Source: Caprella mutica (Eukaryota; Arthropoda; Malacostraca; Amphipoda; Caprellidae). From it: a stretch of DNA of 64,000 nt. The stretch spans positions 1 to 64,000 of the forward strand of contig CANNZV010002330.1 of NCBI GenBank assembly GCA_947561585.1, in the 5' to 3' direction. Below, one piece after another: positions 1 to 9,835 of the stretch. The notes under the pieces are model-generated. The model ran no database searches. It was not told where the DNA came from and saw only the letters and a list, made by a program, of their open reading frames with translations. The position numbers and the translations under genes are program-made. The first letter of the stretch is position 1; every line of letters starts with the position of its first letter.

Positions 1-157
1 CGAATTGTCGGTCTGTTTCACATCTTCGATCATATAAGAAAAAACGATATAATATCCATGATACCTGCAGGTTCATGGGTGCCAATAATTATTATTATAT
101 AGTTTTTTCTTATATGACCGAAGATGTGAAACCGACCTACAATTCGTAACTTAACCC
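1..157. mobile_element. Palindromic MITE, family A (copy 1, left end cut by window edge)
   Basis: The two halves are inverted copies around a short AT-rich centre with TTCTTATATGACCGAAGATG on the right and its complement on the left. The right end reads CTTAACCC followed by TA. Three other copies lie at 2733-2894, 27398-27569 and 53789-53959. By comparison with them about 11 bp of the left terminus lie outside the window. It has no coding capacity. TIR, TA target site and small size fit a Tc1/mariner-type MITE; the superfamily is inferred. Confidence 0.85.
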
Positions 158-967
158 TAGATCGTAAAATGTGGCTACACTGACCTTCCTCACTGCTCAA
201 CCGACACTGAAAATATAAGTCTCCTTGAAAATGATTAATACTCCCATTGTTTTTCTGCAAGTCATTGTTGCCCGGTTTAAATATACCGAGTTCATGTTTT
301 TATTATTTACTATTTTTTATGATTAAAGTAGACAATATTCTTTGCAATTCGAATGATAGACAGTATGAAATCAAGTATGTGACATAATATAAATTTCAAA
401 GATTAGTTCAGTCTAAGCTGAAACTCTCTTTACATAGTTTTCTATGAAACTTGAATTGGAAGAAAACGAATTTTAATTATCGTAGTATACTAAAATAAAA
501 AGAAGAGACATTTATTCGATCTGAATCCTAATTATTACCATCCCATTATCTGACTCTATGAAATAGGTTTTAAAATTAGGTATGATCAATTTGGAAAGCA
601 TTTTTATTATATGTAATATTTAGTATTCATTTGAAGATTTATTTAATGTATAATCTTCATAAAGAAAGAAAATATATGTACTAAATTTAAATTACTGCGC
701 AACTATCAATAAGAATGCAAAAACTGATAAATTATGGTAATACAAACAGATTCTGTAATTCTTTTGTTTAAAATGATTATATCTTCTATTTTAAAAACAA
801 GGTGAATGAATGAATAATATTTATATAATAATAAAAAAATAATGATGGATTGCTCTAGCACTAAATTCAGCTCTTAATATTGACAAAAAATTTGATATTA
901 GCAGGCAAAAATACTTCCAGAAATGTCTAATAATAACCAACCTGAAAAATCTTGCCGAGCTTGTTAA
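158..967. other. AT-rich intergenic DNA, nothing recognised
   Basis: No open frame, repeat array or transposon terminus that I can support. The composition is strongly AT-rich with short A and T runs. Confidence 0.6.
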
Positions 968-1691
968 AAGCCCGTTTACACGCTACGATAAATAGGAGCG
1001 ATTTATCGTAGTGAAGAGGTTGTTACAATTTATCAGTACGTGTAAACAGGTGATCGTAGCGATTTATTGGAGTTGGAATTGGATTGTGTGATTGGTGCTA
1101 GCAGACTCAAATTTATACGAATCGTAACGATAAGTTCGAACGTGTAAACAGGGTTCCAATAAATCGTTGCAATCTAACTCAATGTATTATGCTAAACACA
1201 TTCCAAATGCAGACCATCATAATGTTTCTTCCATGACTGCTAGTGAAAAATAAAGATATTGGGGGAAAATCGTTGCGTGTAAACACTGTCTCAATCATCT
1301 GATAAATTGTCACGATCTCTGTGTTAAATAAATCGCTTCAATTTATCGTAGCGTGTAAACGGGCCTTCAATTACACGTAACGATTTTTACTCCAATATCT
1401 TTCTATTTTACTAGCCGTCATTGAAGAAACATTATGGTTGTCTGCATTTAGAATGTGTTTAGCATTATATATTGAGTTAGATTGCAACGATTTATTGGAA
1501 CCCTGTTTACACGTTCAAACTTATCTTTACGATTCGTATAAATTAGAGTCTGCTAGCACCAATCACACAATCCAATTCCAACTCCAATAAATCGCTACGA
1601 TCACCTGTTTACACGTACTGATAAATAATTGTAACAACCTCTTCATTATGATAAATCGCTTCAATTTATCGTACTGTGTAAACGGGGCCTT
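968..1691. mobile_element. Large palindromic non-autonomous transposon with a third copy of its terminus in the centre
   Basis: The left end begins AAGCCCGTTTACACGCTACG and the right end is its near-complement, ending TGTAAACGGGGCCTT. The arms pair over roughly 300 bp each, including the stretch around GGTGCTAGCAGACTC on the left and GAGTCTGCTAGCACC on the right. A further copy of the terminus (GTGTAAACGGGCCTT) sits near 1350-1366, so the element may be two elements head to head. TTA/TAA flanks and a GGCCCGTTTACACG-type end suggest PIF/Harbinger, or piggyBac with TTAA; this is inference. No transposase frame. Confidence 0.8.
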
Positions 1692-1738
1692 AATTATTTT
1701 CACATCGTTGTAAATTTGTAATGATATACTTGTTAGTT

Positions 1739-1938
1739 CAGTAGAACTCCTCTATAGTGAATGTACTGGCCTGATTGAGGAAGTAGCCAGCATAGTGAAC
1801 AAATTTTCTTATAGTCTCTCATGAATGGTTATTAGTTTTAGAAAACTAATGCCAGACTAGAGAAAATTTGTCCACTATACAGTGTACGGGGTAGTTCTCT
1901 TACTCAGGACTCTACATTCACTATAGAGGAGTCCACTG
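1739..1938. mobile_element. Palindromic MITE, family B (compact copy)
   Basis: The left terminus CAGTAGAACTCCTCTATAG is mirrored at the right as CTATAGAGGAGTCCACTG. Further pairing is seen between the inner segments (AAATTTTCTT and its complement; the ends of the loop are TTTTAGAAAACTAA-like). The element is about 200 bp and non-coding. A second copy at 52148-53621 has the same right half, but its left terminal motif is amplified into a 16-bp tandem array. Confidence 0.85.
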
Positions 1939-2220
1939 TACAACATTTCGTGTGAAGAATAAAATAAATAAATAAAAATGATGCCTGATAATTTTTCTTA
2001 CCTCTTTTTAAAAAATCAAACTAAAGGAAATTAACAGAGCTAAACTGAAAAAAAGTATTATTTATTGCCATTTTATCACCAGCAGTAATATTTAATTTCC
2101 TTTTTTTGTTTTGTTTTAATGTCAGCTGATCAATAATGCACGTGTCACAGCCATACTAGCTTCATTGCATCGCTGTACATTGTAAAGAGAACTGTTAATT
2201 GCTTTCAAAGAAAAGTAGCC

Positions 2221-2280
2221 ATGGAATCACCTCTGAAGTCCCTTGTACTGCTGTGTGTCATCGCCTTTTTCTTCATCCAG
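2221..2280 (+). CDS. Candidate secreted peptide precursor, exon 1 (signal peptide)
   Basis: The exon encodes 20 residues, MESPLKSLVLLCVIAFFFIQ: a short charged N-terminus followed by a hydrophobic run, the form of a signal peptide. The ATG sits in GTAGCCATGG, a good initiation context. The exon ends CAG at a phase-0 donor, GTAATG, at 2281. Taken alone it is too short to trust. Joined to 8449-8619 it gives a complete 76-residue precursor with a dibasic site. Upstream non-coding exons are possible and not visible. I do not recognise the family; the function is inferred from architecture only. Confidence 0.6.
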
Positions 2281-2732
2281 GTAATGGGCAATAATGTTTC
2301 GTATGAATTGATGTATGATTTCAAAAAAAAAATTTTTTTTACATGGGAAAAAATTCTTGAAATGTGAAATAATTTTTCTTTTATTTGACATCAATTTATA
2401 TTGTATGTAAATACTAGATAGATTTTGTGCACTCTCGTTGATTCGTTGCATATATACATATTTAATGATATTTTATTATATTTTTTGACTATGTAGAGCT
2501 TCTATAGAGAGTTCTTTCTAGTAGATTTTTCCTTATTAATGGTACATACTATGTTTAAAATCAAATAAAGGAATACAGATAGTATCTATAACCGAATGTC
2601 AATTAAATACCCGATTAAAATTTCCATTGGTTATTATTTAAAAAAAGCATTAAAATATGATCTAGAAAACATTAAATTTCTTATTCGTATACCTATTGAA
2701 ATTTCGCTCTTGGTAATTGAAACGTTTCCCTG

Positions 2733-2894
2733 GGGTAAGTTACGAATTATCGGTCAGTACTACATCTTCGGTCATATAAGAAAAAACAATATAAAATTAT
2801 TATTATTACACAGTGCTATCTAATAAAAATAATTTTTAAATATTTTTTTATATGACCGAAGATGTAGTACTGACCAATAATTCGTAACCTACCC
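2733..2894. mobile_element. Palindromic MITE, family A (copy 2)
   Basis: The left end GGGTAAGTTACGAATTATCG and right end are near-perfect complements, followed by TA. The inner arms share ATCTTCGGTCATATAAGAAA and its complement. The centre is AT-rich with ATTATTATTA. It lies inside the intron of the candidate peptide gene. Confidence 0.88.
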
Positions 2895-3120
2895 TATACT
2901 GATTTAATATTAAATTTAAACCACGGAAAATGTCACAGTAAAAATAGTGAATTAAATATCATCGTGAAGTTCAAACATCGGTTGGTATTTACTGATTAGG
3001 TGTTCCACTCTAAATAATAAAACAGCTGTCAGAAATGAAAATAAATGTCAAAAAGTGTAAATAATAATATTTTACATCTAAAATAATAATTTAATAAATT
3101 GATATTTATTATTGAATTTG

Positions 3121-3165
3121 TTTAATTACCTTCGCAATCTTGCGGAAGGTTATATTTTCATCGGA
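3121..3165 (+). mobile_element. Terminal fragment of dispersed element family D
   Basis: The segment contains ACCTTCGCAATCTTGCGGAA followed by GGTTATATTTTC, a hairpin with an ACCTTC/GAAGGT stem. It matches the reverse complement of the end of the element at 27763-28350, including the T-rich sequence that follows. Only this terminus is present. Class uncertain. Confidence 0.5.
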
Positions 3166-3439
3166 ATTTATTTTTTACTTTATTTCAAATATTTTTTTAT
3201 CATTTTGATAGAATGAACTTACTCTATTTTTTATTTATTTATATTTGCTTCCATTCTTTAAATATACAGAGTAAACTAGAAAATATCAATATAAATAAGG
3301 TTCGTCTTAAGAGCGTCTTAAAAGTGAACTTCTGTTGGCCATTTGGTTTTCTTTATTATAACGGTGTTTTCCGACTTTTACCTGTAATATATCTTCTAAA
3401 TTAATGTTTATTTTTGTAATTATCCCTATTACAATTTTT

Positions 3440-5990
3440 GGAGCAAGTAAAGATAACGGACCAGAGTCCGTTATCTTTACTAGCTTCATTTCTGGTCCGT
3501 TATCTTTACTAGCTTCATTTCAGGTCCGTTATCTTTACTAGCTTCATTTCTGGTCCGTTATCTTTACTAGCTTCATTTCTGGTCCGTTATCTTTACTAGC
3601 TTCATTTCTGGTCCGTTATCTTTACTAGCTTCATTTCTGGTCCTTTATCTTTACTAGCTTCATTTCTGGTCCATTATCTTTACTAGCTTCATTTCTGGTC
3701 CGTTATCTTTACTAGCTTCATTTCTGGTCCGTTATCTTTACTAGCTTCATTTCTGGTCCGTTACCTTTACTAGCTTCATTTCTGGTCCGTTATCTTTATT
3801 AGCTTCATTTCTGGTCCTTTATCTTTATTAGCTTCATTTCTGGTCCATTATCTTTACTAGCTTCATTTCTGGTCCTTTATCTTTACTAGCTTCATTTCTG
3901 GTCCGTTATCTTTATTAGCTTCATTTCTGGTCCATTATCTTTACTAGCTTCATTTCTGGTCCTTTATCTTTACTAGCTTCATTTCTGGTCCGTTATCTTT
4001 ACTAGCTTCATTTCTGGTCCGTTATCTTTACTAGCTTCATTTCTGGTCCGTTATCTTTACTAGCTTCATTTCTGGTCCATTATCTTTACTAGCTTCATTT
4101 CTGGTCCGTTATCTTTACTAGCTTCATTTCTGGTCCGTTATCTTTACTAGCTTCATTTCTGGTCCGTTATCTTTACTAGCTTCATTTCTGGTCCGTTATC
4201 TTTACTAGCTTCATTTCAGGTCCGTTATCTTTACTAGCTTCATTTCTGGTCCGTTATCTTTACTAGCTTCATTTCTGGTCCGTTATCTTTACTAGCTTCA
4301 TTTCTGGTCCGTTATCTTTACTAGCTTCATTTCTGGTCCGTTATCTTTACTAGCTTCATTTCTGGTCCGTTATCTTTACTAGCTTCATTTCTGGTCCTTT
4401 ATCTTTACTAGCTTCATTTCTGGTCCATTATCTTTACTAGCTTCATTTCTGGTCCGTTATCTTTACTAGCTTCATTTCTGGTCCGTTATCTTTACTAGCT
4501 TCATTTCTGGTCCGTTATCTTTACTAGCTTCATTTCTGGTCCGTTATCTTTACTAGCTTCATTTCTGGTCCGTTATCTTTACTAGCTTCATTTCTGGTCC
4601 GTTATCTTTACTAGCTTCATTTCTGGTCCGTTATCTTTACTAGCTTCATTTCTGGTCCGTTATCTTTACTAGCTTCATTTCTGGTCCTTTATCTTTACTA
4701 GCTTCATTTCTGGTCCGTTATCTTTACTAGCTTCATTTCTGGTCCGTTATCTTTACTAGCTTCATTTCAGGTCCGTTATCTTTACTAGCTTCATTTCTGG
4801 TCCGTTATCTTTACTAGCTTCATTTCTGGTCCGTTATCTTTACTAGCTTCATTTCTGGTACGTTATCTTTACTAGCTTCATTTCTGGTCCGTTATCTTTA
4901 CTAGCTTCATTTCTGGTTCGTTATCTTTACTAGCTTCATTTCTGGTCCTTTATCTTTACTAGCTTCATTTCTGGTCCATTATCTTAACTAGCTTCATTTC
5001 TGGTCCGTTATCTTTACTAGCTTCATTTCTTGTCCGTTATCTTTACTAGCTTCATTTCTGGTCCGTTATCTTTACTAGCTTCATTTCTGGTCCGTTATCT
5101 TTACTAGCTTCATTTCTGGTCCGTTATCTTTACTAGCTTCATTTCTGGTCCGTTATATTTACTAGCTTCATTTCTGGTCCGTTATCTTTACTAGCTTCAT
5201 TTCTGGTCCGTTATCTTTACTAGCTTCATTTCTGGTCCTTTATCTTTACTAGCTTCATTTCTGGTCCATTATCTTTACTAGCTTCATTTCTGGTCCGTTA
5301 TCTTTACTAGCTTCATTTCTGGTCCGTTATCTTTACTAGCTTCATTTCTGGTCCGTTACCTTTACTAGCTTCATTTCTGGTCCGTTATCTTTATTAGCTT
5401 CATTTCTGGTCCTTTATCTTTATTAGCTTCATTTCTGGTCCATTATCTTTACTAGCTTCATTTCTGGTCCTTTATCTTTACTAGCTTCATTTCTGGTCCG
5501 TTATCTTTATTAGCTTCATTTCTGGTCCATTATCTTTACTAGCTTCATTTCTGGTCCTTTATCTTTACTAGCTTCATTTCTGGTCCGTTATCTTTACTAG
5601 CTTCATTTCTGGTCCGTTATCTTTACTAGCTTCATTTCTGGTCCGTTATCTTTACTAGCTTCATTTCTGGTCCATTATCTTTACTAGCTTCATTTCTGGT
5701 CCTTTATCTTTACTAGCTTCATTTCTGGTCCGTTATCTTTACTAGCTTCATTTCTGGTCCGTTATCTTTACTAGCTTCATTTCTGGTCCATTATCTTTAC
5801 TAGCTTCATTTCTGGTCCGTTATCTTTACTAGCTTCATTGCTGGTCTGTTATCTTTACTAGCTTCATTTCTGGTCCGTTATCTTTACTAGCTTCATTGCT
5901 GGTCTGTTATCTTTACTAGCTTCATTTCTGGTCCGTTATCTTTACTAGCTTCATTTCTGGTCCTTTAACTTCACTTGGTTCATTTCTGGT
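3440..5990 (+). repeat. 29-bp minisatellite array 1 with a hairpin cap
   Basis: About 87 copies of TTATCTTTACTAGCTTCATT plus TCTGGTCCG (29 bp). The left edge is GGAGCAAGTAAAG, running into a 15-bp perfect stem, GTAAAGATAACGGAC / GTCCGTTATCTTTAC, at 3447-3480. Only the 5' arm of that stem is in the opposite orientation to the array. Variant units (TCCTTTATC, TCCATTATC, TTACCTTTAC) recur in the same order 1595 bp apart (exactly 55 units), which shows block duplication. The right edge decays around 5970-5990. The same satellite, inverted, forms 32503-36030. It lies in the intron of the candidate peptide gene. Confidence 0.95.
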
Positions 5991-6009
5991 TATTTTTCGT
6001 GTACTATTA

Positions 6010-6592
6010 ACCAAATCCAATTCTGTAAATTTTCCCAAAAATTCCAATTCTGTAATTTTCCCAAAAAATCCAATTCTGTAAATTTTCCCAAAAATTCCAA
6101 TTCTGTAAATTTTCCCAAAAATTCCAATTCTGTAAATTTTCCCAAAAATTCCAATTCTGTAATTTTCCCAAAAAATCCAATTCTGTAAATTTTCCCAAAA
6201 ATTCCAATTCTGTAAATTTTCTCAAAAATTTCAATTCTGTAATTTTCCCAAAAAATCCAATTCTGTGAATTTTCCCATAAATTCCAATTCTGTAATTTTC
6301 CCAAAAAATCCAATTCTGTAAATTTTACCATAAATTCAAATTCTGTAATTTTCCCAAAAAATCCAATTCTGTAAATTTTCCCATAAATTCCAATTCTGTT
6401 AATTTTCCCATAAATTCCAATTCTGTAATTTTTCCCAAAAATTCCAATTTTGTAATTATCCAAAAAAATCCAATTCTGTAATTTTCCACCAAAAAAATCC
6501 AAATCTCTAAATTTTTCCTAATAATCCAATTCTCCAAATTTTCCAAAATAAAAATCAAATTCTCAAAAATTTCCAATTCTCCAAATTTTCCA
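6010..6592 (+). repeat. 26/27-bp AT-rich minisatellite
   Basis: Repeats of AATTTTCCCAAAAATT plus CCAATTCTGTA (27 bp), alternating with a 26-bp form that lacks one base. The units decay toward 6480-6592. Stop-free frames on the minus strand (I/G/F/W/N-rich) are a by-product of the repeat. The array begins within about 20 bp of the end of the 29-bp array. Confidence 0.9.
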
Positions 6593-7240
6593 ATTGTAGT
6601 TGTAATGGATAATTCATGAAATATAGAAGTAGAGCAATCAATTCTGTTGCGTTGATCATAGCACGATATTTCGGCCAGAAAAAAGCAGAATTCGAAACCT
6701 ATTTTTCGCACCACCGAAGGCAGTTATTCCTATTTAATTGCTTTGCGAAAGATAATATTTTCGAATAGGACAATGATTTCGAGCGAACAGACAAAAGCGT
6801 TAAATGAGATTTGCATTTTAAAACGAAATTAACGTCACTGAAATGAAATTAAATTTTCATTCAATATTACATTATTAATCGAATATTTTTATGACTGACT
6901 TACTCATGATATTAAAAAACAAACAGAATTGTTAATACATTTCAATTGCAAATAAGAATTATCCATATTACTATATAAAAAGGTACTAATAGTAATTTCT
7001 CTTTGAAAGAATTTAATTTTAAATAAATTTAATTTTAAATATTAATGTTGTACGAGTTATGGAATATAATATCTATTTATGATGATAATTAATTAAACGA
7101 AAATTAAATCAGACGATGCAATATTCTTCTTAATCGTTTTTAACCCGTTATACCTCTAGGCAACACATGTGTCCCCTTACAAGTGATGTATTTAGCTAGT
7201 ATTTTTAGATATATTTTTGTTAAATGATCGGATAAACTAA
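6593..7240. other. AT-rich intron sequence, nothing recognised
   Basis: No array or transposon terminus. At 7161-7180 the sequence contains ACACATGTGTCCCCTTAC, which resembles the unit of the array that follows and could be a diverged seed. Confidence 0.5.
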
Positions 7241-8288
7241 TGTGTACTCTTACATATATTAGAGCACATGTGTACTCTTTCATATATAAGAGCACATGGG
7301 TACTCTTTCATATATTAGAGCACATGTGTACTCTTTCATATATTAGAGCACATGTGTACTCTTTCATATATAAGAGCACATGTGTACTCTTACATATATT
7401 AGAGCACATGTGTACTCTTACATATATTAGAGCACATGTGTACTCTTACATATATTAGAGCACATGTGTACTCTTACATATATTAGAGCACATGTGTACT
7501 CTTACATATATTAGAGCACATGTGTACTCTTACATATAATAGAGCACATGTGTACTCTTTCATATATTAGAGCACATGTGTACTCTTTCATATATTAGAA
7601 CACATGTTTACTCTTTCATATATTAGAGCACATGTGTACTCTTTCATATATTAGAGCACATGTGTACTCTTTCATATATTAGAACACATGTTTACTCTTT
7701 CATATATTAGAGCACATGTGTACTCTTTCATATATTAGAGCACATGTGTACTCTTTCATATATTAGAACACATGTGTACTCTTTCATATATAAGAGCACA
7801 TGTGTACTCTTACATATATTAGAGCACATGTGTACTCTTTCATATATTAGAGCACATGTGTACTCTTTCATATATCAGAGCACATGTGTACTCTTTCATA
7901 TATTAGAGAACATGTGTACTCTTTCATATATTAGAGCACATGTGTACTCTTTCATATATTAGAGCACATGTGTACTCTTTCATATATTAGAGCACATGTG
8001 TACTCTTTCATATATTAGAGCACATGTGTACTCTTTCATATATTAGAGCACATGTGTACTCTTTCATATATTAGAGCACATGTTTACTCTTTCATATATT
8101 AGAGCACATGTGTACTCTTTCATATATTAGAGCACATGTGTACTCTTTCATATATTAGAGCACATGTGTACTCTTTCATATATTAGAGCACATGTGTACA
8201 CTTTCATATATTAGAGCACATGTGTACTCTTTCATATATTAGAGCACAAGTATACACTTACAATAGTTAGGCACAATTGTGTACTTTA
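7241..8288 (+). repeat. 28-bp minisatellite (about 36 copies)
   Basis: The unit is GTGTACTCTTTCATATATTA plus GAGCACAT (28 bp). It is very homogeneous; variants are TTACATATATT versus TTTCATATATT, and TTTACTC for TGTACTC. The last units, from about 8245, are degenerate. The array ends about 160 bp before the 3' splice site of the candidate peptide gene, followed by T-rich sequence that could serve as a polypyrimidine tract. Confidence 0.95.
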
Positions 8289-8448
8289 TTTTTTTTTTAT
8301 TATTTTCTATGCTTTTTTTACCTATATATTACAAGAATATCTCAAAAATTCTCGTTTTTTTTCACGTTAAAATTAATTTTGGACATAAGGGGTGAACAGA
8401 AGATCTTTCGATTTTATTTTGTAGACTGAACGATGTCCCATTTTTCAG

Positions 8449-8619
8449 ATGGTGTCATCGGTGCCACTCGTCCAGTACGCGGCGAACTCTCCTGGGGTAC
8501 AAGAAAATGTGGACATGCGGGCCAAGAGGGGTCTGGCCCCCTGGTCAGCTTTTGGAGAAGACTACGCAGGCCAAGTAGCTGACGAGGACATTATCGGCAA
8601 CCTACTTACCATGGGCTGA
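8449..8619 (+). CDS. Candidate secreted peptide precursor, exon 2 (propeptide and mature peptide, stop)
   Basis: The exon follows acceptor TTTTTCAG and encodes 56 residues ending in TGA. Residues 24-28 of this exon (MRAKR) provide a Lys-Arg prohormone cleavage site. The 29 residues after it start GLAPWSAFGEDYAG and end IIGNLLTMG. A C-terminal Gly directly before the stop could be the amide donor, giving an LLTM-amide of 28 residues. The exon is near 55% GC in AT-rich surroundings, which supports coding. There are no cysteines in the whole 76-residue precursor. The layout (signal peptide, spacer, KR, acidic peptide) is that of an insect neuropeptide or secreted peptide gene. I cannot match it to a named family. 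Confidence 0.6.
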   Translation: MVSSVPLVQYAANSPGVQENVDMRAKRGLAPWSAFGEDYAGQVADEDIIGNLLTMG

Positions 8620-8870
8620 AAAAAGAAAATGGCGAGACTGACCCTTCACTGCGCACTTTATTTACAATTACTAAAGGTAGTTTTATTAGCTAATAAGTTT
8701 GAGAAATGAAATTTAATAATTTATAATCAATTCATAATCTTATATTATGATATTTTACGATTAAAAACTCTTATCATAATCGATAATAACTAAAATAGTT
8801 TTTGCACCAAACACAAGAAAAAAAATGAGGGAAATCTTTTTAACAATAAAATTTATTTCCCCAACCCAAA
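8620..8870 (+). other. Probable 3' untranslated region with polyadenylation signal
   Basis: An AATAAA at 8845-8850 lies about 230 bp after the TGA of the candidate peptide gene. A possible donor (AAAGGTAGTT near 8673) could instead begin a 3'UTR intron. Inference from position and motif. Confidence 0.35.
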
Positions 8871-9396
8871 TTTTTATCTCTCATATAACCATCTTCATTA
8901 CCAATTATATTCAAAATACATCATACCACAAACTCGATTTGTTTGACTGAATTATTAAACTTTAAAAATAAACTCCTCCGCAAGATGTCTTCCACACTTC
9001 TCCCTCCATCTAAAAGAAAATCAGGAACTTTTCCTCCACTTCATGTTTACACCCATTATAAATTGTGTGCCTTACATAAATTTCCTGGCTCTCGTATAAA
9101 TTCAAGTTTTTTCCCCAAAGTTTGGTGTTCTGCCAAGAGGTTTGTAGGCAGAAATATGGAGATGAGAGACGGGAGATGAAGTCATGCATGCTCTGCCATT
9201 TAGTCAAATAGCATTTTACTTTATTTCAATTGTGGAACATGCTTTTTAAAGTTATGATATTTATATCTTATTTCAAAATTTAAGAAAGATGCTCTGGATA
9301 TGGATTACATGCAGATTATATTTAATCCGAATCTCAATAAATATAAGATTTTGACTCGTACAGATTGAAATTTTCTATAAATTTATCAGGTTAAAG
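8871..9396. other. Intergenic DNA, no supported gene
   Basis: Short open frames on both strands overlap one another around 8943-9207. They have no splice or domain support. I treat them as chance. Confidence 0.5.
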
Positions 9397-9835
9397 AGAT
9401 ATTGACCAGATAATATAGGTCAGATTGACTAGCTAATGTAGGTCATATTGACGAGCTAATGTAGGTCAGATTGACGAGCTAATGCAGGTCAGATTGACTA
9501 TATAATGTAGGTCAGATTGACTAGCTAATGTAGGTCAGATTGACGAGCTAATGCAGGTCAGATTGACTATATAATGTAGGTCAGATTGACGAGCTAATGT
9601 AGGTCAGATTGACGAGCTAATGTAGGTCAGATTGACGAGCTAGTGCAGGTCAGATTGACTATATAATGTAGGTCAGATTGACTAGCTAATGCAGGTCAGA
9701 TTGACTAGCAAATGTAGGTCAGATTGACTACATAATGTAGGTCAGATTGACTAGCTAATGTAGGTCAGATTGACTAGCTAATGTAGGTCAAATTGGCTAG
9801 ATAATTTAGGTCAGACTGACTAGCTAATGAAGTCA
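9397..9835 (+). repeat. 23-bp array carrying AGGTCA half-sites
   Basis: About 18 units of TAGGTCAGATTGACTAGCTA plus ATG (23 bp). Each unit contains AGGTCA, the nuclear-receptor half-site, and the short inverted pair GTCA-GAT-TGAC. Some units read GACGAGCT or GACTATAT. The array starts about 0.8 kb downstream of the candidate peptide gene. Any regulatory role is speculative. Confidence 0.9.

Larger units (their letters stand above)
2281..8448 (+). other. Intron of the candidate peptide gene, about 70% repeats
   Basis: GT at 2281 and a TTTTTCAG acceptor ending at 8448 bound a 6168-bp intron. It contains a family A MITE (2733-2894), a fragment of dispersed family D (3121-3165), a 29-bp array (3440-5990), a 27-bp array (6010-6592) and a 28-bp array (7241-8288). 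Unique stretches at 2281-2732, 2895-3120 and 3166-3439 are AT-rich without a convincing frame. The pairing of the two exons is inferred from signal peptide, splice phase and composition. Confidence 0.5.

Noticed and set aside
3440..5990. CRISPR-like array (regular 29-bp units)
   Set aside because: There are no unique spacers between repeats; units are head to tail. The surrounding DNA is eukaryotic and no cas-like gene is present.
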